Assembly (NCBI GenBank): GCA_977006965.1
Contig: OZ345366.1
Location: 2,728,001-2,792,000 of the forward strand
Source of the DNA: Phymatolithon calcareum
Taxonomy: Eukaryota > Rhodophyta > Florideophyceae > Hapalidiales
Reading direction: 5' to 3'
DNA length: 64,000 nt
In this document: positions 1-10,629 of the stretch, in pieces
How positions within the stretch are numbered: position 1 is the first letter of the stretch
Layout: each line of letters starts with the position of its first letter
The notes under the pieces: generated by a model
Databases searched by the model: none
Told to the model about the DNA's origin: nothing
The model's input: the letters and a program-made list of their open reading frames with translations, nothing else
Position numbers and translations under genes: made by a program

Positions 1-129
1 GTTTAATCGGATTCTTCAAAGTAATGTGCCTGCTTCAGAGTATCTTTGTCAGAGAGTACGGGCCAATGCTGAAGGGAGGATTGGAATATCGCCGCTTTTG
101 AGGACAAACACTGCGCTGTACCAGCAGGG

Positions 130-466
130 GTCCTACGCAGTATATTTACACCGACAGCAGGAGCTGCATTGAAGCTATTAACGGACATACTCGGAGGTAC
201 GGGGAAATGATACAGCAACTTTTGGGTCTTACGGAACAATTGACGTTAAGGGAGATTTTCGTCGAATGCATTTGGATTCCAAGTCACTGCGGAATTCCAC
301 GAAATGATGCTGCCGACGATTTAGGAAGAAGAGGTATTTCCGAATCAAACCTGTCGGATCATCAGAAGGTTCCTCTCACACTTGAAGCAGCGAGATCAAT
401 CATCAAAATATCCGCTAAAATCGAGTCTGTCGCCATTCCGACACCGCCTGAAGAGCTACCCATATC
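130..466 (+). pseudogene. LINE-A family relic, RNase H region (left part)
   Basis: This is the 3' half of a non-LTR retrotransposon whose better copy lies at 18476-22697. The reading frame from about 136 gives YTDSRS, then IWIPSHCGIPRNDAADDLGRRG in pieces, which are the late RNase H motifs (TDS and the SHCGI..ND.AD block). The following residues up to 466 match the LINE-A tail (PLTLEAARSII). Homology is interrupted at 467 by a DNA transposon and resumes at 1626. The part before about 130 could also be LINE but I could not align it. This copy keeps a Trp codon where the 18.5-kb copy has TAG. Non-functional fragment. Confidence 0.8.
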
Positions 467-1625
467 CAGGGGTTGCGCCAATTCCATTGCTATCAATTTA
501 ATTGCAATTTTTCCCAATTCCACCCAAATTGGTTCTTCGAGCTGAATTGCAATTCGAATTGGTCGCACCTAATATTGAGGATCGAAGTAGATGAACATTG
601 GACCAGGGGAATGTTATGGGGGGGAGTAAAGCAGAATGTTGAGGGAATCAACGTACTCACCTCACGTTCAGTACGTGGTCTTTGTTCTAATAATACCCAG
701 AGTACGTAGATGATTATTAGACACAGCACATTAATCGGATGCAAGAATCAACGTACTTACCTTATGTCCAGTACGTGGTCTTTGTTCTAGTAATACCCAG
801 AGTACGTTCTGTATGGCATCAAAACATCTATGAAACTTGGAATCCAAACGGTTTCAACAATGGGCCTATTCATGTGCTATCATCTACTTAGCTGTATCGA
901 TCAATTTACCAGCCAGATACAGAACAACGGCTTGAATGTCTTTAGCTACGATTAGAGTCCAGCAGTCACGATGGTTCAATCTCAAGTATAAAAGGGATAG
1001 CATTAGATCTCTTGATTTGAAACCTATCAGCCTTCTCCGAAATTCTCTCGCATTCCCCCTTCACAGTCGAGTCCAACCCACCTATCAGACCTCGTTCAAC
1101 GTTCCAGCAAATTCCGCTCGATAACACTACCTTCACCGACACCAAAGCCGAAACAAGTTGTGCAGCTGCTTATGAACCTCATTTGAGAACAAACCCGTGA
1201 TATACACTCGCGTCAAGTAGGCCTAACTCGACGGAATGTGCCATTTTGCGTCTTTCTATGCTCAAAGGGTGATCAGTGTACCGGAGAAAGTGAGTTTTTC
1301 TTCGAAAAGGGTACTGGGTTCTCCAACCCGTACAATCATCTCAAGCATTGCATTGGAGGTGGAAGCGAAGAACATTTGCTAAAGATATACAGAGCCGTTC
1401 TTGCCGAGAAGTTGAGGTCCGGGTCGTCGTTCACAGTTCAATCGTCAATGGTGATGAAGCTCACAGAACGTGAAAAGGCGATGAACAGCTATATTAGTAT
1501 TGATGTCTATATTGTGGGAAGCCTTCCAATTGCAATGCGAATTGCTGCAAACAAAACTGAGCAATTAAATTGATAAATTTCTCTCGGGACTGCAATCGCA
1601 AACAATGGAATTGGCGCAACCCCTG
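467..1625. mobile_element. Non-autonomous hAT-type DNA transposon (1,159 bp)
   Basis: The element starts CAGGGGTTGCGCC and ends with the exact reverse complement, ending CCCCTG. At least 22 bp of the terminal inverted repeats match perfectly (467-489 against 1603-1625). It is flanked by a perfect 8-bp direct repeat CCCATATC (459-466 and 1626-1633), and removing it restores the LINE sequence seen at 22335 onwards. CAGGG/CCCTG ends plus an 8-bp duplication are typical of the hAT superfamily. The interior keeps a short transposase N-terminus (1238-1573), so this looks like an internal-deletion derivative and not a captured unrelated sequence. Confidence 0.85.
1238..1573 (+). pseudogene. Truncated hAT transposase N-terminus (BED-like finger)
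   Basis: A 111-codon frame inside the hAT element. It contains a Cys/His arrangement around GTGFSNPYNHLKHC, which resembles the BED-type zinc finger at the start of hAT transposases (a G-x-SN-x2-NHL-x-H core). It is followed by TEREKAMNSYISIDVYIVG, which resembles the stretch before the hAT catalytic domain. The frame then runs straight into the 3' terminal sequence of the element, so the DDE and dimerisation regions are missing. The assignment rests on its position inside a hAT-ended element and on the finger pattern. The frame itself is too short to be decisive. Confidence 0.45.
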
Positions 1626-1984
1626 CCCATATCACACAGACGAGCAGAGGTGATCTTACACCGACCGATTGTGGAGTCCACCCCTTTGGTGGCCGTCTTT
1701 AGGCACGGATGCAACAGGGACACAATTTCGTAAGATCCAGTGTGCAAGGCCTGCAATTCTGGTTGTAAAACTATAGAACACCTGATTTTACGTTGTTGTG
1801 GACGTTCTGTCTCCAGACGTAAGTGTATTGGTCGAGTTGGGACAAAAACCGTAGAGGAGAGCTATGCCGTGAGAGACACCTAGCGATACTAAAATTTCTG
1901 AACTATGAGAAGCCGTTGCAGAACAACTTCTGGCGCTCACCCTCCGTGTGAGCGATCTTTCCGCAATAAAAGAAAGAAAGAAAG
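1626..1984 (+). pseudogene. LINE-A family relic, 3' end with GAAA tail (right part)
   Basis: This continues the relic after the hAT insertion. It matches LINE-A 3' sequence including the C-terminal CX2C...H...C knuckle region, now frameshifted, and the terminal segment 'tttccgcaataaaagaaagaaag'. The element ends in a short GAAA microsatellite, as in the full-length copy at 22.7 kb. It contains an AATAAA. Frameshifts make it non-coding. Confidence 0.8.
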
Positions 1985-3925
1985 TGCAATATTTTGCAAT
2001 ATGCAATACCAATACTGCTTTTGCAGATCCGACTCGCATTGCAATACGTACTGCTGCTCACACAGGTGTTTCAATCCTTATTGCGACCGGTGCCGCACAC
2101 GATATGGTGAGGGCTGGGATTCCCCCTGATGAACATGGCACAGTCCGTTCGCTCCAGGACCGGCTGATTAAAATAAATCACACAGCCACTGCTTGGTCGA
2201 AGATTTAAGGAGCAATGCTGGCTCGGGAAGGCTGTCAGACGTCTAACGTTCTGACATGCGATAGACTGTGCATTCCTTTCGGATGGCGACTCGTCATGAC
2301 ATTGTGTAAGGGAAATACACGGTCCTAAAAGCTAGCCGGCAGTAATTCAAAGCCATGGTGGACGACCTTGCCGGTACCACTGCTAGCAACCCGACAATCT
2401 CAGCAGAGAAGATGAAATTATTAGTATGAGTGAGAGATTCTGGGACTCCGAGTTGGTGAGCGAGGTTAACGGTTGTAATCACTGGTAGTGAAAAGATAAA
2501 GAATGGGTTTATCTTGAAAAGCGTGATCTCTCTCCATGCGATGATAAGATGCTCTGTACTAAAAATACGAAGGGAGAACTGCTTAAGTAGGCTTCCGATT
2601 GCTTTCCAGCCATGGGGTTTGCTGGAAGCATATTGCGTGTTTCCTGCTCGCATAACCTATGCCGGAATTTAGGTCGCCTATTCCTGCAGCTTGTGGTGCC
2701 ACTGCATCATTGCGTGTCTACACGATGCCAGAAGAAACGGGCCGAAGAGCGTATGCAAGCTCATTTGCTCCAGCAGAAACTGTTGGGCAGTATCAATGTT
2801 TTGAAATAGATTTTATAGATCATTACTTTTTTGCAGTAAATGACTGGATGGTGTTGTGGATTGATAGTTGATTCGAGAGACAGAACGTGTCTTCCAATCC
2901 ATAGTACATCGAGCGTTCGACAAAAGTACGCTCTGCGTATTGCTCCTTCTCTTCCAATAGTTTGCAATTATATTTGTAGGAGCCTTGTGTACCAGGTCGC
3001 GTACACACTGACACGTTTGACGTGTGTCTGGAAGATTATTTTCTCGTTTTTGTGCACAGCTTTGAGTCTAAATATCTCCGAGGACAAGACGACGTAGACA
3101 CACGCACAGGGGTTCAGGCAATGTTATTTTGAGTAAATTCGCTACATGGACTGAAAAAGTAGGGAAAGTTCGCAAAATCGGCACCCCTTGCCAAAACTAC
3201 TACTTGTTATGATATGCTCTAGCCAACACTAGATACAAACCTGCAATGCCAGTACAGAAGCTGCTTTTGGATCCGGAGGTCATCGAAAGTGGCATACTGC
3301 GCTATGCTGTTCGCAGCAAAGTGACGCCATTCCATGTGACAGTAAAAGCGACTACTGCGCTACATGCTCTTGTCGCCATTTTGAAGAACGCCAGCGGCCA
3401 TTTAACCCCATTGTCGCTGCACTATTGTGCGCTTCTAGACGCATGGTGCAGCTTTGGGTCGTGTTCGACCCGTGGAACAATCACTGGTTCGCGGACGTAT
3501 GGCTGTTGAGAACAGACTTTGGTCGCGTACTATTTTACGCAATGGCGTTCCATGATACAATACGGGAATACTATTCACAGCTCTGTGTGCTAGCAATAGT
3601 TACTGCAATAATCAGTGACACCACAATAGGTTATTTTTATGGCAATTACAACAAAACGATGTACATCACAAGTAGGGAATAGGGAATAACGTAGTTGAAC
3701 TAGCGTCTGTAATTACTTTGTTCAATACATGTGCTGTTTGGAACGTGGTTGAACGTGCGTCAGCATCGTAGTACATTTTTATAAATCGCTCTGTAATCTG
3801 GACTGGATGCTAACATAGGCAACCTAGTGTGCTGAAATAAGAAGTTATTCTTGGTTCTGCAATAGACTATTCCTATTCAATATTGCAATAAACGGGAATT
3901 GAAATTAATTATGACCTAAGTCTGG
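1985..3925. other. No recognisable gene
   Basis: AT-leaning sequence with only short open frames. The frame at 3246-3509 has no motif I recognise. A segment at 2465-2560 is repeated at 4489-4570. At 3137-3152 there is an AAATTCGCTACATGG motif that recurs (with A for G) at 22858 and, reversed, near 30690. Confidence 0.5.
2465..2560 (+). repeat. Diverged direct repeat, copy 1 (copy 2 at 4489-4570)
   Basis: Both copies share GTTGTAATCACTGG, AGTGAAAAGATA and TTTATCTTGAAAAG in the same order and spacing. They may be remnants of LTRs or of a dispersed repeat. Nothing between them identifies an element. Confidence 0.5.
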
Positions 3926-4232
3926 TTGAGAACGTGGGCCAAGCAACACGACGACAGTATCACGCTTGTTGCAGTCACTGATGACAAGCTAATACAGGAT
4001 GATTTGATGCCGTTTGAACTTGTGGCTAATCTGGGCCGCAAGCTCAAGAAGCCCTACTTACCGTCCGAAATGAGGGCCCGTCCCTGCTTCTCGTGCGGAA
4101 ACACCGGTCACTTCTCACATAATATCCACAACATTTGTTGAGGCGAAGCGAAAATACATCGGCAAAGCGTCTCAGGCCATGATAATCGACCTCACCGTCT
4201 GCGATGACGAAGATGCTACTTGCGACTAGGAG
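3926..4232 (+). pseudogene. CCHC zinc-knuckle protein relic, copy 1
   Basis: The frame ends with RPCFSCGNTGHFSH, the first three ligands of a CX2CX4HX4C knuckle. A short deletion removes the last Cys and shifts the frame. The downstream reading frame, ending near 4229 with HRE-like codons and a stop, is still recognisable in the second frame. A homologous copy lies on the minus strand at 23979-24300 and has the full-length tail but a damaged knuckle. Both copies share the sequence PYLPSEMRAR before the knuckle. The source is probably the gag or accessory ORF of an unidentified retroelement, or a small duplicated gene. Confidence 0.5.
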
Positions 4233-4488
4233 CATAGAGAGTAGCGAACGAAAAAAAATTTACTTGGAGCTGTGCCGTTTACTTTTAGCAGGCACACTCC
4301 CGCTGATTGCGCTCTTAAAAAGCTAGCTTCGCCTGGCACACATGAGTTTTTCCGTTTCACGGCATCGACAGGAACCAAGGTTGCATCTTGTGCACGCAGT
4401 CGAAGACACTCGACACACCGAGGTCCAGTTTTGGGTGGTTCACGATACATATATCACTTTTCGGTTTTCTGGCAGCCTCAAAAGCAGT

Positions 4489-4570
4489 GCGTTGTAATCA
4501 CTGGGAGTGAAAAGATATGGGTTGGAGTTTATCTTGAAAAGGGGTGATGTCTCTGTGACGCGATGCCTTT
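4489..4570 (+). repeat. Diverged direct repeat, copy 2
   Basis: Partner of 2465-2560, with the same three shared blocks. It ends shortly before the 5' flank of the Ty3/gypsy insertion. Confidence 0.5.
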
Positions 4571-4667
4571 GCAATTCATATTTTCAGAATCGGCAAAGCG
4601 TGGAAGCAGAGCCAGCTTACTCGCATCACCCACGCATTCATTGTAACGATAAGGTTGTGGCACACGG

Positions 4668-5116
4668 TGTAACGATTTTATGTTACAATAGTTACACATG
4701 TACTGCAAAATGCCACGTATGCAAATGCACGAGTGTTACAAGTGTCATTGCAAAGTTTCAATCATTCGCATTCCTATTGGTCAGTTTTAGATTCCAGCAC
4801 CCAATCGTCTAGTGGAATCTAAATAGGGCTTTTTATATGTAAAATATAGATCTCGTTTAGAATGGAAGGTGCGACTATTGTCTATATAAGACAGACCGAC
4901 ATCGCACTTAGTAGAGTTAGCCAAGACTGAAGCGGAGCAAACAACTCCGAGTAACAGTCTAGAGTGCCGAAAGGACAATAAGTTCAGAGCCTCTAGATAA
5001 AAACTAAAAAGTGAAATAAAAGTACAAAAGTACGAATTCCATTCCAACATTCCAACATTCCAATAAAAATCCCAACAATAATCATAACGACAAATCATAC
5101 CTAAAAAGTCGTTATA
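4668..5116 (+). repeat. gypsy-1 5' LTR
   Basis: Starts TGTAACGATTTTATGTTACA, whose ends form a small hairpin, and ends in TTATA (TG...TA instead of the usual TG...CA). It has a second 10-bp stem around 4789-4824 (TTAGATTCCA/TGGAATCTAA). TATATAAG at 4883-4890 is the likely TATA box. Downstream of it the LTR contains no ATG. Confidence 0.95.
4883..4890 (+). promoter_or_regulatory. TATA box of gypsy-1 LTR
   Basis: TATATAAG, about 235 bp before the LTR end. Transcription would start near 4910-4920, giving R and U5 of about 200 nt. The only nearby ATG (4862) lies upstream of this box. Confidence 0.6.
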
Positions 5117-5925
5117 ATTTGGTAGCACCGGACAACACGGATTCTAACCAATCAAATTTAACAAAATTTCTGAATTTGAAAATTACAGTGGAAAAACCGA
5201 AAAGTTTTCCGAAAACCCTAAAAGAGTCCGAAAAAGCCCCTGAGGCCCAATCGGACACTTCTGAGACCCACGAAAAAGACCAATCGGACCACGAGGTCCA
5301 CAAGAAGTCTCCATCGGACCCTAAAACTAAGATCGTTTCGACCCCCCCATTGGAAAAAATATCGAAAATTAAGAAAGTTACCGAAAATCCTCGAAAAGTA
5401 ATCGAAATTATAGAAATCGAGGATACTCCTGAAAAATATCCGAAAATCAAGGGGGAAGAGACGCTTAGAACGGCGCTTGAATTTAACGCTCATAAAAGGG
5501 TGCCGAAACTCCAGGCCATTGGCCAACACAAGGTGATTGGTCGTACGTCCTGTAATATTTGTGGATATCAGAAAGGACCAACCGAATCCTTTGTTGATCA
5601 TAACATTTCAGAAGGACATATACAGGTTCTCATACACAAGAAGGGTTTCGGAAAGGCGATCCTCGATTTGGAGAATATTTGCTCTAAGTGGGTAAATATT
5701 CAGTGTCACTTGTGTCATACGTGGTATAAGAATAAAGTGCTCTTTAATGCCCATAAAATAGGGGAAGAGCACAAAAATCGAAAAATCCCTATTGAGCGCC
5801 TTCTCAATTTGGCGTATCAAACAACCGACATCAAGAAATTTACAAACGTATCGAAAATACCATCGATAAGTACCAGTGCGATTAGCAAATCGTTAAAGTA
5901 TCAAAGGAAAAGTCATAAGCATTAG
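5020..5925 (+). CDS. AUG-less C2H2 zinc-finger frame ahead of gag (gypsy-1)
   Basis: An open frame of 302 codons from the stop at 5017 in U5, across the end of the LTR and the primer-binding site, to the TAG at 5923. Within it there is not one Met codon. The N-terminal half is Lys/Glu/Ser/Pro-rich. The C-terminal half has two finger-like units: CNICG...DH....GH (about 5550-5618) and CHLCHTWYKNKVLFNAHKIG followed by EEH (5704-5771), the latter of the U1/matrin spacing CX2CX12HX5H. The fingers show that it encodes protein, probably a nucleic-acid-binding accessory factor. This position before gag is unusual for Ty3/gypsy. Translation would need a near-cognate start or splicing to an upstream AUG. 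The next frame, gag, starts at 6168 in a different phase. Confidence 0.6.
   Translation, partial: KYKSTNSIPTFQHSNKNPNNNHNDKSYLKSRYNLVAPDNTDSNQSNLTKFLNLKITVEKPKSFPKTLKESEKAPEAQSDTSETHEKDQSDHEVHKKSPSDPKTKIVSTPPLEKISKIKKVTENPRKVIEIIEIEDTPEKYPKIKGEETLRTALEFNAHKRVPKLQAIGQHKVIGRTSCNICGYQKGPTESFVDHNISEGHIQVLIHKKGFGKAILDLENICSKWVNIQCHLCHTWYKNKVLFNAHKIGEEHKNRKIPIERLLNLAYQTTDIKKFTNVSKIPSISTSAISKSLKYQRKSHKH
5120..5131 (+). other. Primer-binding site of gypsy-1
   Basis: TGGTAGCACCGG begins three bases after the LTR. The first eight bases, TGGTAGCA, are complementary to the 3' end of eukaryotic initiator tRNA-Met. The minus-strand gypsy-2 element has a similar 12-mer in the same place, so a shared primer tRNA ending GGUGCUACCA is likely. 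Confidence 0.65.
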
Positions 5926-6167
5926 TGATAACCACTTGAAATCAAACTGATCATTGCTTGATCATTGTTAAATAAACTAAATTGGGATTAAATAAATATT
6001 CCTGTTGTTATAAATCTATCGTCCGAAAACTGTGTTTACTTTGTATCCTCATTAACCTTTTCGTCTATTAGGTGCTACCTAGGACGACCGACTGGGACAA
6101 AGGTTCGAGAAACGCGACAAGGGCACAGGAGGAGAATAGTAATAACCTCAGGAAATATTAAAACGAA

Positions 6168-6960
6168 ATGGAACATATTCAACAGCAACAACAAGACCAG
6201 GCACAAATTATTCAAAACTTGCAAACTGTTGTCGGAGGACTGCAGCAACAGTTACAAAATGCAAACCAAGCATTCATAAGTTTATCTTCGAGCAACCGCT
6301 CGTTAAGAACAGCAAGTCCAGACAAATTTAGCGGACAGAAAGTTCGTAGCTGGTTACAGTCAATTCAAAATATACTTGATAACCAAACAACGGCGCCCGA
6401 TGAGGCACACAAAATCAAGTATGCTGTTAGTTACCTTACCGGGGATGGATTACAATGGTGGGAACTTATTAATATAAGTACCCAAGTTAATATTACAACA
6501 TTTGAAGAGTTCAAAAAAGAATTATTGAAGTATTTCGAACCCGTTAACAGAGAAGTTAACGCGAGAAAAGCACTTAGTACGTTAAAACAAATGGGAGCTT
6601 ACAGCTCAGTTTCATCATATAATGCGGAGTTTTCTAAATGGTTACTCCAAATCCCGACTATGGCTAATGATGAACAGGTCTTCCATTACAGCCAGGGATT
6701 GAAGAATAGAATAAGAGTCGAGATAGAGCGATCTGGAACAACATCACTCCAAGATGCAATGAGAATTGCTGATCGAATGGACAAGATCTACACTAGTGGA
6801 CCATTCCCATTCCAAGGAGGAATAATAATGGGGTTACACCAATGGAAATTGGGGTTTTTCCTCAGAAGAATAAGTTTGTAAAACTATCTCCAGAAGAAAG
6901 AACAAAACTGATGGAACAAAACAAGTGCTTTCTATGCAAAAGAGTTGGCTGCTGTGCGAT
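6168..6960 (+). pseudogene. gag of gypsy-1, frameshifted before the zinc knuckle
   Basis: Begins with ATG, which is only the second ATG after the TATA box. It encodes a Gln-rich N-terminus and a retrotransposon Gag capsid domain (AVSYLTGDGLQWWE, FKKELLKYFEPVN). This frame stops at 6879. The expected continuation, NNNGVTPMEIG and a knuckle-like CFLCKRVGC...KHS, lies in another frame from about 6800, so a small indel separates capsid from nucleocapsid. The knuckle itself lacks the normal His spacing. Gag sits 242 bp after the zinc-finger frame and 123 bp before the pol Met. A one-base change or programmed frameshifting could both explain the breaks. I favour mutation. Confidence 0.85.
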
Positions 6961-7083
6961 TAAACATTCACGGAGGAAGCCAAAAAACCAATTCAACCGT
7001 TATTAGGGCTCGGCACTAAAACGGGTGTATGTATAGTAGCCGATGAAAACAAAAAACGAGAAAAATACAAAAAAGAGAATAGC

Positions 7084-10000
7084 GTGCACGAAAAAGAGAC
7101 AACTCAGAGTAGTTGTGCAGGTGAGGAAACTAAGGGTAGTTTCCAAGAGACTGCGAAGCTTGAGGGAATCAAGAGGCGTCCCCAAGATACAAAAAAGCAG
7201 AAAAATACTGCCGAGACTGAGCGGAGTCTCGAGGTGGAATCTGAGCGTATTTTCCACATTAGGGTACCAAGAGATAAAAAGCAGAAAAATACTGCAAGAG
7301 TTTGTACGTTCTCTCCGTACAGAAAAAGGCCGAAGAAGAGGCAAGCACTATTGGTTTTCAGAGGAGAAATAGTAAGGCCAAGTGGCAAATTCTACTGTAA
7401 AACCTTAGTGGATAGTGGATGTGAAGAAATAATCATATCAAAGGATTTTGCGCAAAAACTAGAGTTAAGGGGAGAGAGAACTAACCTCAAAGCAGAACTT
7501 TGGGACGGAACACTTGTCAAAATGGACTTATGTTCTGAAAATCTGGGATTACGTATTGGACAGGCAATCTTCAATATACGCCCGTACATCGTAGATTGGA
7601 TCGCCTACGACATAATCTTAGGAAAGAGCTGGCTAACAGAAGTCAATCCTATAATAGATTGGACTCGAAACCGAATGCGTATTAACATTAATGACCAGAT
7701 TATTACTCTGGACGCAGAGGCTTATAAGCATGGGGCATCCCTCCTGAATAACATGCTTACGAGTAAGCAGTTCGCGAGGTTAGCAAAAAAGAGAAATAGT
7801 ACTTGTTACCATGTGCTTCTAAAACCATCAGGGGATGAGCATTTACAAGAAGAACACAGTAAGGGTATCAAGGAAATATTGCAAAAATATGAGGATGTTT
7901 TCCCTGAAAAGTTACCTCCGGGATTACCTCCAAAGAGAAACATTGAAATGACGATCAATTTGGAAGAAGGATCAAAACCAAAAATTGGTCCAATGTATAA
8001 ACTATCTGTCTTAGAGTTAAAAGAAATGAAAAAACAACTCGAAGAAGCATTAGCAAACGGCTTCATTCGACCAAGTGTGAGTCCTTGGGGAAGTCCAGTC
8101 CTATTCACGAAAAAGAAGGATGGAACTCTCCGTATGTGTATAGACTACAGAGCACTCAACAAACAAACAATTCGGAATCAAGTTCCATTACCTCGCATAG
8201 ACGAAGTTTGGGACCAATTAAGTGGAGCAAAATTCTTCTCCACTCTCGATTTAAGAAGTGGTTATCACCAAATTCGTATAAAAGAATCCGATATTGAAAA
8301 AACTGCATTCCGAACACGCTATGGACAGTTTGAATATCTGGTAACTCCGTTTGGATTAAGTGGAGCTCCAGGATGCTTTCAAACCTTAATGAATAATATC
8401 TTCAGACCATATCTGGATAAATTTATCCTAGTATATTTAGATGATATTCTAATATACAGCAAAAGTGAAGAAGAACATTTCAAACATTTGGAAATTACTC
8501 TCGACATACTAAGAAAGAATCAATTGTATGCGAAGAAATCCAAGTGCAAATTCTTCAAGACTCAAGTTGAGTACTTGGGACATATAATCAGCGAAGACGG
8601 AATCAAAGTTGACCCTAAAAAGGTTGAAGCTATCAATAATTGGGAAGCACCAAATAATGTAAAGCAAGTCCAAAGTTTCTTAGGGCTATGCAATTACTAT
8701 AGAAAATTCGTAAAGGATTTTGCTAAATTAGCAGCACCCTTAACGAATTTAACCAGAAAAAATAATCCTTTTAAATGGGGAAAACTAGAAAACGATGCTT
8801 TTCAATCTTTAAAAAGAACTCTAAGTAATACACCAGTTCTTAAATGTGCTGATCCGAGTTTAGAATACGAAGTAACATCTGATGCCTCAGATACAGGAAC
8901 TGGTGCAGTACTCACACAAACAGATGAAAAAGGATGCAGACCTGTAGCGTATGCATCAAAAAAGTTAAGTTTAGCAGAACAAAATTATAGTACACCTGAG
9001 AAGGAACTTCTTGGGATAATACACGCATTGCAAACATGGAGATCGTATCTGCATGGGTCAAAATTTACAATCTTAACCGACCATCATCCATTGAAATATT
9101 TAGATACTCAAAAAACACTATCGAGAAAACAAGCGAGATGGGTCGAGTTTATGCAAGAGTTTAATTACTCAATTAAGTACATAAAGGGAAAATCGAATAT
9201 CGTCGCTGACGCACTTTCACGTAAAAATAATGAAGTTCATCGAAAATCAACGGATGTTATTCGTGAACTTTTGTCTATTACTAAAGTGAAAATAAGTGAC
9301 GAAATATTGAACAATCTTGAAAAAGATTATAAAATTGACAATTATTTTAAAGAAAAGTGGGATAATGTAAAACAACCTTATATGAAAAAGGGGAAAAGGT
9401 TGTACTTTGAAAACAGACTTTGCATACCTGAAGGTGAAATAAGGAAAACGGTTATGCATGATAATCATGAATCTCTATTAGGAGGACATAGAGGTGAGAA
9501 TAAAACATTCACCCTACTTAAACGACACTTCTACTGGCCTACACAAAGAAGTGATATCAAGAAATATGTAAATTCATGTCAAAAATGTCAAGAATCCAAA
9601 GCTTCTAACCAATTGAAGTTAGGAAAACTAAGACCTTTTCCACCTGCCGAACGTAAGTGGGAAGAAATTTCAATGGATTTCATATTTAAATTACCAAAAA
9701 CGAAGGATAATATGACAACAATCCTTGTAGTTGTCGATAAACTATCTAAAAGAGCACATTTTATCTCTCTTCCAGCTAAGCACAAAGCAGAAGACACGGC
9801 AAAAGTGTTCTATAAAGAGATATACAAACACCATGGTCTACCAAGAACAATCATATCTGATAGAGACGCGAGGTTCACTGCCAACTTCTGGAAAGAACTT
9901 ATGCGACTCCTTCAGATTCATTCGAATCTTTCGACTGCCTTTCACCCACAAACCGATGGACAGTCTGAGCGTTCTTTTAGAACATTACAAGAAATGTTAA

Positions 10001-10590
10001 GATGTTTTGTGAGTTACACACAGAGAGATTGGAGCAAATATCTTCCAGGCCTCGAATTCGCTTACAACAACCACGTCAGCGATGCCACGAAGTATTCTCC
10101 TTTCTTCCTAGAATATGGACAAAACCCACTTTCAATCTCTGATATCTTATTCAGTGATGAAAGTACTAAGAATAGAAATTCAAAACGATTTCTGAAAGAA
10201 ATCAATGAAGCAACTAAATTTGCAAAATTAGCAATAGAGGAAGCTAATTTACGCAATGCTGACAACGTTGACAGTAAGAGGAATGATGAAGAGTTTGAAG
10301 TAGGTGATCAAGTGATGCTTTCAACTGAGAACCTATCGCTCAAAACTGGTAGAGTTAAGAAATTAGCACCAAAGTTTCTTGGGCCCTTGAAAATCCTCAA
10401 GAAACACGCCAATGGTGTAGCATATCAATTGGAAATACCAGAACAACTTGGAGCAATTCATGACACATTCCATATTTCTCTACTTAAACGTTTTATACCT
10501 GATTACTTCGACCGAACCACAACCAGTCCTACAAGTACCGCCGCGAAGAATTTCATGAAAATATCCGAACTTCTAAACCCCGAAACTTAG
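7084..10590 (+). CDS. Pol polyprotein of gypsy-1 (protease, RT, RNase H, integrase)
   Basis: An intact 1,168-codon frame. In order: a basic linker containing a repeated GATAAAAAGCAGAAAAATAC-like unit (about 7188 and 7271); an aspartic protease with [12 protein letters not shown] (about 7408); reverse transcriptase with [19 protein letters not shown] and the catalytic YLDDILIYS (about 8437); RNase H with [13 protein letters not shown]; and integrase with the HHCC finger (LLGGHRG...CQKCQ), the D,D-35-E core ([19 protein letters not shown]) and a GPY/F-like LGPLKILKK segment. No chromodomain follows: the frame ends 40 bp before the 3' LTR. It makes and inserts the cDNA of the element in the nucleus. 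No stop is present, so this is the best-preserved pol in the window, although gag is broken. Confidence 0.97.
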   Translation: MHEKETTQSSCAGEETKGSFQETAKLEGIKRRPQDTKKQKNTAETERSLEVESERIFHIRVPRDKKQKNTARVCTFSPYRKRPKKRQALLVFRGEIVRPSGKFYCKTLVDSGCEEIIISKDFAQKLELRGERTNLKAELWDGTLVKMDLCSENLGLRIGQAIFNIRPYIVDWIAYDIILGKSWLTEVNPIIDWTRNRMRININDQIITLDAEAYKHGASLLNNMLTSKQFARLAKKRNSTCYHVLLKPSGDEHLQEEHSKGIKEILQKYEDVFPEKLPPGLPPKRNIEMTINLEEGSKPKIGPMYKLSVLELKEMKKQLEEALANGFIRPSVSPWGSPVLFTKKKDGTLRMCIDYRALNKQTIRNQVPLPRIDEVWDQLSGAKFFSTLDLRSGYHQIRIKESDIEKTAFRTRYGQFEYLVTPFGLSGAPGCFQTLMNNIFRPYLDKFILVYLDDILIYSKSEEEHFKHLEITLDILRKNQLYAKKSKCKFFKTQVEYLGHIISEDGIKVDPKKVEAINNWEAPNNVKQVQSFLGLCNYYRKFVKDFAKLAAPLTNLTRKNNPFKWGKLENDAFQSLKRTLSNTPVLKCADPSLEYEVTSDASDTGTGAVLTQTDEKGCRPVAYASKKLSLAEQNYSTPEKELLGIIHALQTWRSYLHGSKFTILTDHHPLKYLDTQKTLSRKQARWVEFMQEFNYSIKYIKGKSNIVADALSRKNNEVHRKSTDVIRELLSITKVKISDEILNNLEKDYKIDNYFKEKWDNVKQPYMKKGKRLYFENRLCIPEGEIRKTVMHDNHESLLGGHRGENKTFTLLKRHFYWPTQRSDIKKYVNSCQKCQESKASNQLKLGKLRPFPPAERKWEEISMDFIFKLPKTKDNMTTILVVVDKLSKRAHFISLPAKHKAEDTAKVFYKEIYKHHGLPRTIISDRDARFTANFWKELMRLLQIHSNLSTAFHPQTDGQSERSFRTLQEMLRCFVSYTQRDWSKYLPGLEFAYNNHVSDATKYSPFFLEYGQNPLSISDILFSDESTKNRNSKRFLKEINEATKFAKLAIEEANLRNADNVDSKRNDEEFEVGDQVMLSTENLSLKTGRVKKLAPKFLGPLKILKKHANGVAYQLEIPEQLGAIHDTFHISLLKRFIPDYFDRTTTSPTSTAAKNFMKISELLNPET

Positions 10591-10611
10591 AGTATTCGAG
10601 GACGAATACGA

Positions 10612-10629
10612 AAATAAGAGGGCAGGATT
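10612..10629 (+). other. Polypurine tract of gypsy-1
   Basis: A purine-rich stretch, AAAATAAGAGGGCAGGATT, directly abuts the 3' LTR start (10630) and would prime plus-strand synthesis. Confidence 0.75.

Noticed and set aside
4787-5128. 113-codon minus-strand frame, repeated at 10749-11081
   Set aside because: Present twice only because it lies in the two gypsy-1 LTRs. No motif.
7214-7233. CGAGACT/AGTCTCG hairpin in gypsy-1 pol as a frameshift signal
   Set aside because: It lies well inside the pol frame, after the frame changes, so it cannot drive gag-pol shifting.
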